Source: Hortaea werneckii
Lineage: Eukaryota; Ascomycota; Dothideomycetes; Mycosphaerellales; Teratosphaeriaceae
DNA length: 64,000 nt
NCBI GenBank assembly: GCA_037044905.1
Contig: JBAOKB010000150.1
Coordinates: forward strand, 118,501 to 182,500
Direction of reading: 5' to 3'
The position numbers and the translations under genes are program-made. Positions 1-11,011 of the stretch are shown in pieces. The notes under the pieces were generated by a model that saw only the letters and a program-made list of their open reading frames with translations, made no database searches and was not told where the DNA came from. Position 1 is the stretch's first letter. Each line of letters opens with the position of its first letter.

Positions 1-884
1 TGACCAGATACGAGTCCTAAAATTTGCGGCCTTGATATGACTGACAACCGGAGTGCAGATGTGTAGAGAGACGTCGCGGCGACGAAATCTTTTATTAATG
101 ACCACTATCTTGATCGTTCACCTTGGCGTGAATCCTGAACGCGGGGTTTGCAATGCAGTCGTTATATCACTGGACCAGAAAGGAGCTCCGTGGAGTCCCC
201 GCATAACAGATTAGGCTATTTTCAATCCTGCACTACTCTCTGCTATACCTCCTAGGGAGCCATCTTACATCTCAAAAGTGGGTCTCGGACTGACGCCGAA
301 AGTCATCCTGACAGTCTGGTGGTTCATTCGTATAGCTATAAGATCATACGCAAATATATAGTATGACGTTGTTCTACCGCGCTACCGTGATTTAGATGGA
401 CAGATAATTAAGTGTCCCCCAGTTCGATCAATCCAACCCTAAATCGGACGTTCAGGTTTACTTTCCTATTGACAAACATCGTCACCTTTCGACAATTCAT
501 ACAAACAGAATTTTGTTTGATACACTCCCCAGTGACCGTCAAGTTGGAACCGATCCAATACTAGCATCCTTCTCTTTGTCGGCAGACAGCGCCGATTGCA
601 CGTAGAGTTGGCAGGCGAGCCAATAGGAAACCCGCTGAAAGTGGCGCAGTCAAGCGAGGTAGGCTATGCCATGAATAACCATCTCGCAGCCTTGCAGCAC
701 ACAGCCCGTCTTGCTTATCATGGTGATGCCTTTACCCTCCACGCCTTTCTCTCTCTCTTGAACGCGCATTTCAAGAATCGGGCATAGTAGCGGACGTCGA
801 CTTTATTTAGAGCTGGCAGATTGGATTGTGTCAAGGCGTACCTTTGGTTTCAGTGACAGCAATCAACAACTGGTCGACAGCAAC
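1..884. other. Intergenic, no gene recognised
   Basis: Short open frames only, none with recognisable protein character. The last part is the presumed promoter and 5' leader of the HET gene that follows. Confidence 0.5.
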
Positions 885-2165
885 ATGCGACTCATCAACA
901 CCAAGACGCTCGAGATGCACGAGTTCTTGCCTGCCGACATCCCTCGCTATGCCATCCTGTCGCACCGCTGGCAGGAAGAAGAGGCCAGCTTCAAGCAGTA
1001 CAGCAAAAGACACAAGTATCCCAAGATCCAGCAGCTCAAAGGCTTCGCCAAGATCGAGCAATTCTGTCGAATAGCTCGCGAGCGACAGATGAAATGGGCT
1101 TGGATTGACACTTGCTGCATCGACTCCCGTAGCAGTGCTGAGCTCTCCGAGGCCATCAACTCGATGTGGCAGTGGTATGCTGATGCGGCCGAGTGCTACA
1201 TTCATCTTTGCGACGTGCACATGCAGGAAGACTATCCGGATGTTCTGGCTCAAGTGAAAAGAAGCGAGTGGTTCACCAGAGGTTGGACGTTGCAAGAGCT
1301 TATAGCTCCCCGCCGCCGTGTGTTCTTCACTTCCGCGTGGATGGAAATTGGCTTCATAAACTTTGGGCAAGATGCGCTTGCCGACGGAGAGTCTAGCGAA
1401 GATCCGACGAGAGTCGAACACTCTTCAGAATGCCTTCGGCATGTTGTCTCGCGCGCCTCAAAGGTTCCATTGCTTTGCTTGCTGGGTCGTAGCGCAAACT
1501 CCTTCAACGTTGGCGAGCGTATATCCTGGTCCGCTGGTCGCAAGACTTCGCGCCCGGAAGACGTAGCCTACTCTCTGATGGGAATTTTGTGTGTGAATAT
1601 GCCGCTGTTATATGGAGAGGGCGGAAAAAAGGCTTTCGTGAGGCTCCAGCTGGAGCTGATAAAGAAGTCCAATGACACTAGTATATTTGCTTGGAAATAT
1701 TTATCTAATGCACATGAAGACATCACGCGAGGGAGTGGAGGCTTACTTGCGACTTCCCCTGACTGTTTTGCCGGCTTCCGTTGTGGGCGGAGTCAGTACC
1801 ATGGTCACTGGAGCTTCGCGATGTTTGACCAGAAACTCACTCTAGCGCCCTACGCAATGACGAACCGGGGACTTTACCTACATGTTGGAGCGTATCGAAT
1901 GCATTCGCGCAGACCTTCCTGGTGTTGTGTCCTATGGTGCGTCCCACTATCTACGCAAGGGCATGCTATTTTCCTGGAGCACCCTGTAGGTCTCGATCCC
2001 AAGCGTGCACCAGTCTCAGTCAAGCGTACATTTTTGATGGGATGGGGTGTCGTCAGCCACCATGGCGAGTTTTCACTCGGCAGGACGAGAGGAGCTATTC
2101 CCATGATCGAAGACAGTCAGTGTCTTGAGCTTTGCGAATTCTACGTAGAGCAAGATTTCGTATGA
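885..2165 (+). CDS. HET-domain (heterokaryon incompatibility) protein
   Basis: Intronless, 426 residues from the first in-frame ATG at 885; the frame is open a little further upstream but has no earlier ATG. The HET domain fills the N-terminal third. It begins MRLINTKTLEMHEF and has the classic blocks AILSHRW, WAWIDTCCID, ELSEAINSMWQWY and GWTLQELIAPRRRVFF. The block DVAYSLMGILCVNMPLLYGEG with KAFVRLQLELIK and SIFAWK is the conserved region after HET domains of the HET-E/HET-6-like class. There is no NACHT or repeat region, so this is a short stand-alone HET protein. The family acts in nonself recognition and triggers cell death in incompatible fungal fusions; the recognition partner cannot be told from sequence. 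The frame is intact and probably functional. Confidence 0.9.
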   Translation: MRLINTKTLEMHEFLPADIPRYAILSHRWQEEEASFKQYSKRHKYPKIQQLKGFAKIEQFCRIARERQMKWAWIDTCCIDSRSSAELSEAINSMWQWYADAAECYIHLCDVHMQEDYPDVLAQVKRSEWFTRGWTLQELIAPRRRVFFTSAWMEIGFINFGQDALADGESSEDPTRVEHSSECLRHVVSRASKVPLLCLLGRSANSFNVGERISWSAGRKTSRPEDVAYSLMGILCVNMPLLYGEGGKKAFVRLQLELIKKSNDTSIFAWKYLSNAHEDITRGSGGLLATSPDCFAGFRCGRSQYHGHWSFAMFDQKLTLAPYAMTNRGLYLHVGAYRMHSRRPSWCCVLWCVPLSTQGHAIFLEHPVGLDPKRAPVSVKRTFLMGWGVVSHHGEFSLGRTRGAIPMIEDSQCLELCEFYVEQDFV

Positions 2166-2721
2166 AGAGCTTCCGATTGTTTCGACAAAATGGCCTCGTC
2201 ACCTAAGGAGAACTTTGGCATCGCCACCAAGACTCTTATTCACAAGGAACAACTATATACTGTCAAATACGACAAGAAGACATCGGCATTTTCAATGTAG
2301 GGATACTCACTTCTGCAAGAGAGCAGCCAATGTTTCTACGATGGCCTCACTAAAGAGAAAAGAGAACGTATGCACTGATGCAGCTACTGAGCTCCACCGG
2401 ATTAGTGCTCAACCTATGATCGGCTTTAGCCTCTATACTCTCGGCATTTTCATGTCAATTAGAACAGGCATAGAAAAAGACATTAATTTTGGCGGAAATC
2501 ATGAGAAAAACCCATATGTTTTGATAGTGTTTATTGGTCCATTGACTGTTCTCAGCTAGTAAACTGGCAAGATTGGCACCCCTTTGACGCTTTCTTTTCA
2601 ATTTACATCTTGCGCATTGATCCCAAATGCAATTTGTCGTTAGGTCTTCCAGTAGCGCAAGCGTCGGCTCCACTTCTCATTAAGAGCTCAGAAGCTTCCT
2701 GATCATTAAGGTCTAAACGCG
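2166..2721. other. Spacer between HET gene and permease
   Basis: Holds the 3' flanks of two convergent genes. No open frame with protein character was found. Confidence 0.5.
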
Positions 2722-4898
2722 CTAAGACCGAGTTTTTTCTACCAGAGCGACGGGTCCGACATACAGATTCTTCCCTCTGACCACGTAGTACACCAGTGCA
2801 ATGCAGAGGACTCCAACAAACATGACGCTTGCATAATTGAGTGTTTCACGGTCGACCTCCTTTGTCAGGGCAAAGAACGCGAAGACAAATAGCGGCAAGA
2901 CGAAGCAGACGGCAGTGATGTTGATCGCAAGGCCATACTTTCCCAGAGACCATCGTCTTGTCGGGAGAGGTGTTCCATAAAGACGACGCCAGATGAGTGT
3001 CCCGATAGTCACCAGGTAGGAACCCAAGATCGCGACAGCCCCGAGAGAGCTGATTGATCGAAGGGCGGTCGTAGAGCCAATGTTGATTAGCGAGAGGAGT
3101 AGCACGACCACGAAGGACACGAGCACCGCCCGCAAAGGAATGTTCCAGCCCGGCTGTACCTGTTCGACATTGTCAGGACACGCAATGGGGATGTCAAGTT
3201 TAGCTAGCGTACTTGCTCAAGCCAGCTGGACGCTGGGAGTCCTTTATCTCTGGCGAAAGACCACAGCTGGCGACTCGCAGTCGCAACTTCGCTGAAACAG
3301 CAAGATACCAGAAGGATAATCACGATGGCGACCATGACCGACGAAGCCGCCTTGCTCCCAGTGGCGTTATAGAATATCTGGACGAACGGCTCTCCGGTCC
3401 TAGTCTGGAGTACTTCATCGATGTCTCCAGAGCAAAAGGCCAAAGTCAGGATGACTAGGAGGCCGAGGCAAGCATTTGGAGCGACAGACCACATTATTAC
3501 CTTTGGCAGAGTGATCGATGCGTCGTGAAGCTCTTCGGCTGTCGAGATGGTCAGCGCTTTCGAAGACTCGCAGAGCGATGGAGTCCTAACCTACCCATGT
3601 GGACCGTGCAGTCATAACCGATCAAGACATTGAGTGGTGTCACCATCCCTACCAGTGCCGCAAGTCCCATGGTGTCCCAGCCTCCAATGTTAGTGTAGTC
3701 GAAAAGCGCAGTGTTCACCGGCTTTGGAGTGGCCGTTACCCAGAGTGGAATCACAACGACGAGCACTCCGCAAAGGTGGAGAAACAGCAGAACCCCTTGG
3801 TCACCGGCATATTAGCATTCGGTCACTCAGGCGACAGGCTACCCACGATGAACTCACCTTCGATGAGTGGCAGCTTGACCGCCAGAACCGTGTTGAAGAC
3901 GACAGAAGATGCCGCTACCGCGATGGTGAGGAGTGTCTGATGCCACCTCTCGGGCACGTAAGACCCATGATTCAAGGAAATGAGCGCTTGAATAAGCCCA
4001 CCGACCATGAAGCATACCCCAGCGAGGTACACTTGCCAGCCAATGGCCGAAAGCCAACCTGATATGGCTTGTTAGAAGCTTTGCAGGGATGGATGGCACT
4101 TCGCAAACACTTGCCCACGAGGTATGATAGTGGCTTTTGCACTCTAGGCGAAGCCTGTAATCGAGGAGTATTAGATGTTGGTGGTTAGAGAAAGGAGGCA
4201 CAAACTACTTCCGCAGGCAAGGCACTCACCAGTTCTGAGACCCAGTGATATCTTAATGGATCAAGTCAGCTAAAGTTTTAGAGCGGGAACATCGGCGACA
4301 GTGAAGGGGTAGGTCCAAAGCAGCCAACGCGGTGTTTGGCTACTTCTAATTTCTTCCAGTCGAGTCAGGCGGATTTTAACTTACTGTCCTCCAGCTGTTG
4401 GCGACCTAAAAACGGTCAACTTCCCTTCTGATCATATGTTTGATTAATCTTGACTGACATGGATGCTAGTTCGGCTAGACTAGCGTACACGAACAGCATA
4501 CCGCAGGCGTCAACAAGGAAGCCTATCGTCTCAGCGCTGCTCTTCCACACATCTCTCTAGTCGCTGTCTTACCCCAGAAGAGATTCGGCGTCCCGCCGTC
4601 AACTAATATAAGTTTGAACAGGACCAGTAGTACCTCCCATGATGCCATGACAGTACTGGCAAAGCCCAGCATCGTGATGAATCTGAAGTTGCGCTGTACT
4701 ACTGTCAGCTTTCAGCTTCCTCCCCCAACACATGCGCCCGGCTCTTCGCATTACCCGCAACACTTGCGTCTTGCCCAAGATCTTCATGTCTCTTGCATCG
4801 GCAGCCGTGCCTCGGTATTTTGTTGGTACTGAAGATGATACTTCTACGCCGGGCTCACGATCGTAGGTCGTGATAGTGGAATCGCCTTTGTTGTCCAT
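2722..4898 (-). CDS. APC-family amino acid / choline / GABA permease (Uga4/Hnm1-like)
   Basis: A plasma-membrane amine or amino acid permease of the APC superfamily. I spliced ten exons: 4898-4755, 4693-4573, 4522-4459, 4405-4385, 4251-4230, 4154-4115, 4058-3858, 3795-3595, 3538-3213 and 3159-2722. They total 1578 nt, giving 525 residues, the usual family length. The spliced protein shows family blocks in order: GKTQVLRRNFRFITMLGFA, VYASLAELASMSPTAGGQYH, YLVGWLSAIGWQ, NIGGWDTMG, then HMAEELHDASITLPK and FARDKGLPAS. About twelve hydrophobic segments follow. Introns are 50-133 bp; intron 6 (4114-4059) has a GC donor. The substrate (GABA, choline or a related amine) cannot be decided from sequence. 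The reading frame is intact, so the gene is probably functional. Confidence 0.88.
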
Positions 4899-6439
4899 AT
4901 TCTTAGCTGCAGCTGCTTGACGAAGGGATTATCTTCGCTCCGATCTCAACAAGTCTAAGTTGTAGTTGAGCAGATGGCGGCAAAGCAAAGAAGACTCTAA
5001 AGGTATTGTGTCAAAATTGAAAAAAGAAGGGAAAGGTCAGGAAAGAAAAAAGACGATTGGAGCGCACGCCGGAGGCCCAGCATCGACCTTGCTTCGACTG
5101 ATAAGGTGCTGTACGCTCATTCCGACGATCCTATAACACTTTACCGGACGACGTGCTGCACGGCGACCCAAAAGTATGTATGCTGCACGGCTCCAATAGG
5201 CCTTGGGACTTCACTGACCAATGACGGTAACAGTAGATAGCATTTGCGGGGTGGATATGTAGCTTGGATGCACGACGTGCGCCCCAGGTGCCGGGGATGT
5301 ACTGCAGCCACGGGCGTCATGGCGTATTGTTATTTTGCCGCAATGCTACAGCCTACCGTCACACTTCAGTTCTCGTCCAAGCTGTCACATGGAGCATGTG
5401 TTCAATCCTTTTAAAATATGGGTTTTTTTCTGAATCTCGCCAGTACCTCGCTGTTCCGCGATGCACATCTCTCGCCTGGAATTTCGATGCAGTCAAGCGA
5501 TGGAAGATTCTCCTTCGATCGGTAAACATGTACCAACGGTATACGCCACTGTTCTGCTTGAAAACGCCTTGCTCTTTCTTTGCTGAAGTTCAATTCTCAT
5601 TCTGTTGCAGGAAAGTAATGTCATATCTGATGATGGCATCAGATGAGCAGACCGCTTGGGATCAGATTGCAGCATTAAAAAGTCTGATGTCTTCGAGCCT
5701 TTGGGTTCCCCGTCATCCGGAAATTGTGATCGAGTCTCAGGAGACAGGCTCGCCGAAGGTCAGCTGTCGCTGTTCGACACACGACAAGACAGGATCTCAC
5801 ATGCGAAGTCGAGCGTATACCTTTGCGTAAGCTGATCAAGTGAATTCGTTGTGCGAGTGGCTTGAGTTGGGCATTGATTTTGGTTGCAGAACCGCGCGAT
5901 GGCAAACCATAAACGACACTGGACTGTTTGAAATTATTTTCTTTTCATGCACCCGCGGCTCTATGCGCAACAAAAAAGTGAGCTGAAAATGAAGCCTTTA
6001 TCCAGGCGACGCGGGTCGTGAGCACAGTGCTGGCGGCCGCTTTGGTTGTTGTTTGACACTAAGGCAGCTAGCTTTAGTTTCGCTTTGAGTCCACTCTCCT
6101 TCATTGAAGCTGGCAGGGCTGTACATGAAAACTACCTGGTCGACACATTGACTCGTAGCCTGACTCGAGAACAGCCTTCATTATTGCCAGCATCGCCAAA
6201 TTGAGGCTAGCACGCGTACGCGGACTCTGATCCTCGATGTATTCCAGCTCCGTCCTGGCGGCCAAGCTGTTATGGCGTAGCAACACTCGAATGCCGCTTC
6301 GATCAAGTGCCTTCCATTCTTCAACCCCCCAGATAACACTGGGACGCGACTGGTTCACCTCTCGACTGGCGTCACCCCTGAGGCGATTTCCCGACAATGG
6401 TTTCCATGTCATCATTTCGACGATCAAGGTGGGAGAACA
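4899..6439. other. Intergenic, no supported gene
   Basis: The left part is the permease promoter. A 188-codon open frame at 5264-5830 on the plus strand lacks an ATG at its head and has no family motif. Nothing else is supported. Confidence 0.4.
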
Positions 6440-7691
6440 AAGGTGGCTTTGGTACAGTAGCGAAGCGTTCTATCTGGCGAGGATTAGGGAGCTCTTGCAC
6501 GCGCGCTATCAAGTCACTGGGAAGTTGGGCTACGGTGGCCATTCGACTGCCTGGTTATGCCGTGATCTGCGGTATGTGAAGGACGATCTTGAACCAAACC
6601 ATGACTAATATTGTCATTTAGGGCACACAAGTACGTTGTGGCAAAGATATGCGAGACTACCGACATCAGCGCCGAGCGCGAACGCCTCGCCTATATCAGC
6701 ATGAACTCGCTGAAGTCAACACATAACGGCAGTCTCCTGATCCGTAAGATGTAGGACACCTTCGAAATCGACCACAAAGACCAAAAGCATACGTGTCTCA
6801 TCCACGAGCCGCTTGGCATCAGCCTTGAGACATTGCGATCCTTTTATCCGGTGAGGAGTTCCCGGACTTCATGCTCAAACCCGTCCTCAAGTATCTCATC
6901 TTAGCTCTGCGCTTTCTACCTACGGAAGCAGGGATAGTTCATACGGGTATGAAGCTACGGCTGAAGGTCATCCGATGTAATTTCTAATAATATTCGGATC
7001 TCAAAGCACCAAGCGTCCACTTTTCCATCCCTGATGGAAGCACACAGAACGACTAAAAGAATAACCAAATGGCTTATCCCAGCGCACGAAAGACGACTGG
7101 CGAAACCTTCATCTACGAGTCCCGCGATCTCTGCTTGGACAACGAGGTCCCGAGACGTCCTTCAAGACCCACACTTATCGATTTTGGAGAGGCGAGGTGC
7201 GGCCGCAATTTTCATCGTGGGCTCATTCAGCCGGCGGCTTACCGGGCGCCGGAAGTCATTTCCAAGATGCCCTGGGACTCTAGCGTGGACATCTGGAACT
7301 TGGGCGTATGGGTAAGTGCAAAGACGAGAGGCTCACAACCATGGCTGCTAACCATGTAGTTCAGACATGGCATCTTCGACACAACGAGCTGCTCTTCACC
7401 ACTACCCCAAGAGAAGATGAAGACGTGGCATACCACGAAGTAGCGCGTATGATTGAGGAGCTCGGTATGCCGCCTATCGAATTCATGGACAGATTGGATA
7501 TGTCTCGACAGTACTTGGACGACCATAAAAGAAGCACCGATACCCGCCGAACGCCTTCAATAAAGCGTTTTATACCGTCCGATACGGTGCCGGAAGCCTT
7601 CATCGCGTTTATGAGAAAAACGCTTGCATGGCTATCCGAGGAGAGACAGAGCGCCGAGCAGCCGTTGAGCGATGCTTGGCTGAACAGCTGA
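6440..7691 (+). pseudogene. Decayed SRPK-like serine/threonine protein kinase
   Basis: Kinase pieces appear in the right order but are broken. A glycine-rich loop region (ELLHARYQVTGKLGYGGHST then AWLCRDL) is followed by a normal 50-bp intron (6572-6621) and AHKYVVAKICE. Next come HTCLIHEPLGISLETLR, a catalytic-loop remnant HT/DLK, then TLIDFGEARCG (DFG motif) and AAYRAPEVI (APE motif). The C-terminal piece is FIAFMRKTLAWLSEERQSAE. Lesions: TAG at 6752-6754 and TAA at 7054-7056, both explainable by C-to-T change of a Gln codon; an intron acceptor before DLK reading GG instead of AG at 6996-6997; and frame breaks around 7315-7400. The order and motifs match fungal SRPK-type kinases. The start is undefined. 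I infer loss of function. Confidence 0.75.
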
Positions 7692-7758
7692 GTTGGTGCA
7701 CTCATCCAGAAAAGATCAACCATATGAGGAAGCAGCATTATCATAGCGTTTTCCGGCG

Positions 7759-7779
7759 TTTTTTTTTTTTTTTTTTTTT
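7759..7779. repeat. Poly-T tract (21 T)
   Basis: An uninterrupted run of 21 T just after the kinase pseudogene and before the 3' end of the convergent DUF1772 gene. Confidence 0.95.
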
Positions 7780-7899
7780 GGCAAGGTCGCAGGCACTTGA
7801 CCTGCATGCCACGTGGCCGTCCACTGGTGCTCGGCATTCTTTTTAGCTAGACTGCAATTTGGACGGACATAGCAATGACATACCTGTAATAGAGCGTCA

Positions 7900-8568
7900 T
7901 CACCCAATCGCCGTGACCAATCCAACAATCCCTCCCAACCCAATCAAGATCGACCGACCCATATTCAACCTCCCAAACTTCCCCAGCAACTGCCTCGCCC
8001 TCCGCTCATCCTCCTCACTCCCATTCCTTAAAGTCTTCTCCTGGGGCCCACTCACATCCCTCCACTGACCCACACCTTCCCCCTTCCCGTTCACGGAATC
8101 CAATGCACTCCTATCCCCCGGCGTCGCATCCCCAAATTTCCCCGCCTCCTCGCTCCTCGCACCCCCGAGATCAGCATTCAACTTGATCAAAGCGAAATTC
8201 GCCGGAATCATCACCCGATCCGTATACGGCGCAATACTAAGAACCAACACAGCAGCCGCAAGGTAGCCCCGGACTGGACCATGGCTGAGCGCGAATCGGA
8301 CCATCTGGCCGAACGCTCTCGACGCCGTCGCAGGGGAGGAGATATGGGCCAAATAGGCAAATCCGGCGCTGGAGAGGACGACGGCGGTTGGGAAGATGTG
8401 GGAGCCTCGGCTGAAGAGCCACCGGATCGCGGGCAGCGAGCGGGATGCCGGTTGGGATCGGAGCTCGGGGATGTCGAAGAGGGAGAGGCTGGCGATGCCG
8501 CCGGAGGCGACCAGGGCGGTGGAAATGCTGAAGGTCTTGATGAAGGCGATGACTGTTGTGGCGGACAT
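7900..8568 (-). CDS. DUF1772 family membrane protein (anthrone oxygenase-like)
   Basis: Single exon, 222 residues from ATG at 8568. There is an N-terminal hydrophobic segment (residues about 5-30), two further segments (about 60-75 and 95-115), and a last one at the C terminus. Features typical of the family are APYTDRVMIPANFALIKLN in the middle and LGKFGRLNMGRSILIGLGGI near the end. DUF1772 includes small membrane proteins that act as anthrone oxygenases in polyketide clusters, but many members are stand-alone with no known substrate. No polyketide synthase is visible in this window, so a role in secondary metabolism is not supported by context. The frame is intact. Confidence 0.8.
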   Translation of the reverse strand: MSATTVIAFIKTFSISTALVASGGIASLSLFDIPELRSQPASRSLPAIRWLFSRGSHIFPTAVVLSSAGFAYLAHISSPATASRAFGQMVRFALSHGPVRGYLAAAVLVLSIAPYTDRVMIPANFALIKLNADLGGARSEEAGKFGDATPGDRSALDSVNGKGEGVGQWRDVSGPQEKTLRNGSEEDERRARQLLGKFGRLNMGRSILIGLGGIVGLVTAIG

Positions 8569-11011
8569 CTTCGATAAAGATGGTGGCGGATGAAGTCCTA
8601 CTCAGGCCGTCTGATTGCCAGGATTGAAAGGGGTTCTTATTGCGGGACGTAGCTGAGATCCAGCCTCAAGTGGAGACGTTCAGAAAGTCGAACTCAAGAA
8701 CCACAGACCGAAATTGTCGTGAACTCGATTGATTATATAAATCCCATAGAGGAGCATTGTCCTGGGGATGGACGGGCGTCAAATGACGTCAGAATGCTCC
8801 CCAAAAGCCGGGCGTCGCTAGGTCCGCAAATCCCGGGGATGCAACAAGACTTTGCCAATCACCATCTGGAATGCGACACGGTGCGGCCCATGGACGTTTA
8901 TGCAGTCACTCGCAGTCAATCGACCGACGCTGATGCAGCGGCGATATGCGATAAGAAGCAAATGAATCGGAAAGCTGAGCGTGAGATACTCAATGGTGAT
9001 ACTTTCTATGCCGGATCACGCATGAACCCCCAGCTCCGTCATTCCCTGCCGCCACCATCTCAGGCCAACTCTTACCTGCTCTCACAGACCCGTGCAATGC
9101 TACGATTTACATCGGTATAAAAACAAGAGCGTGCACTGCTCGCAACAGGCATCGAGTACCGCCACTCACCAAACCCACGCCACCTGCCGATTGAATGCCG
9201 GAGAGCCTCTAGCTTGAAAAGCCGTCCATGCCACTCAGAAACCAGATCTCCAAATTTTCGATCTCGAGGCAAATCGTGGGAATCGACCCCGCATCTAAAG
9301 CCCCTCCTATCCGAAAGACCATTCAATGAATGTCTTCTGGGAAAAGGTTCTTCCGACAAGGCCACCGAGCGTCTGAAGAAGCACAATCCCAACGAGTCGC
9401 GATGAACCTGCAACGATCACCGCTCTAAGCGTTTCAAAGGGAGCCCATACAGTAGTCTTGAAAGTGATCATGACGGCTCTGGTCCGCTCCCGGAGACGAC
9501 GTCGATGAAGCAGGAGCTCGACGATGCATTTTCCGGCGGGAAGAAGCATGACGATACCGATGTCCCGCCGCAGATTCCCAACAGCTAGTCACATACAGTG
9601 CTAGGTTTAAAGACACCGTAGACTCGACCTGCAGCAGCAGCACGACGCAAAGTGTTATTGAAAGATTTGGTCAGCCTTTCAGCACGGCACTGTGGGTCAA
9701 CGGAGATGGAGGATAACGAGGCTGGCTGACCCCGTGCCACGATCAAAGAGAAGCAGATGGGGAAGCGTTTGAGAGCATGGTAGGTCTGACATGGAGTTGT
9801 GAGAGAATCCTGATTGGGTCAAGCCAGTGTAAACAGGACCGAAGGTGTGCGGCAGAGGCTGGAAAATTGCCAAGAGCTCAGTGGCCACGGCGATAGAGGA
9901 TGATGCATTACCCGGGCGAAGGTCGTATTCGCCAGAGTTCTAGGGAGGGAAGCTGGGGCGGAGGGTTGGGTGGTTGGCTCGCAGTGGCAGGAGCAGGACA
10001 GTGGGGGTTTGAAGAATAAGAGACTGAGAAATGCGACTGCTCATGTGGATCGGGGAGGACGGGTGTACTTCTTCACGAAGTAGAGCGGCCAGATAAACGC
10101 TGCTAGACTCTATGGTCAGCAGTCACTTGCCGATCCTGCTAACCATCTGTGCAAAGCTATGAAAACATGACATTTCGTTTAGAGTTTGGAAAAGCGTGGA
10201 AGCATGTTTCATTCAAAGGATGTGTGGAAGCCCATGATTCACTTGAGCGCAATCGTAAAAGGTGGTCGTTCAGACATCCATGTACCTTGACAGCTAGACA
10301 AGCAACACTTGAGTTCCATCGACCTATATTACCGTAGCGAGGCCGACAGATTCCAGACGATTGATAGGCCTAGTCTCAGCCCCCAACAACACCAGACGCT
10401 GCTCTGTCTCGGCTTTTGTGATACTATTTGACACCAGATCAAGGGCAGGGATGATGGTATGAAGTCCAAGGAGTCCCAATCAGGCCCATGGCGAGATGAC
10501 GACTCGGAGTCTAACCCGAACTCGCCATTTGTTGGGATCGGTGGCAACAGTCCTCCAGAGAGTAAGCGGTGGCACTGCGGATGATCTATGTGACCGCGCT
10601 GGTGTATGCTCAGCATTCGAGAGCAAATTAGTGTATCACCCGTGAGGCAACGTTGCCGGAGTGTGGGGCAGATGCCAATCGGGAAGGCACGCCGGAACAA
10701 TATCGGACCACCCCGCAACGCTGCCGCTGTCACCGCCAATGACATCACATCACATCACTTCTGCTTCCGGATCGGCAACGGGATCAACAGGTGACAGGCG
10801 GGACACGGGAATCGCGCCCAAAACTTGGAATAGCGTCGCCTCTTTTCAGCTATGCGTTCATCGTCTGCAGGGCGGAGAGGGGATTGCAGTGTATGTACTG
10901 TAGGTACTGTAGGTGTTTTCGACTACTTGTGATCGTATCAAACAGATGTAGGTGTTTCATAACCACTGACCCAATATCGCGCATTGACTCCCACCATCGA
11001 TCACCGTCATC
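8569..11011. other. 2.4-kb intergenic region, no supported gene
   Basis: Many short overlapping frames on both strands (longest about 139 codons), none with motifs or clear splice continuity. The left edge is the DUF1772 promoter and the right edge that of the disordered protein gene. Confidence 0.4.

Noticed and set aside
5264..5830. 188-codon plus-strand open frame
   Set aside because: No ATG at its head, mixed composition, no motif and no splice partner.
6101..6427. Antisense open frame upstream of the kinase remnant
   Set aside because: Peptide-like in places but no family, and it overlaps the region where the kinase N terminus should lie.
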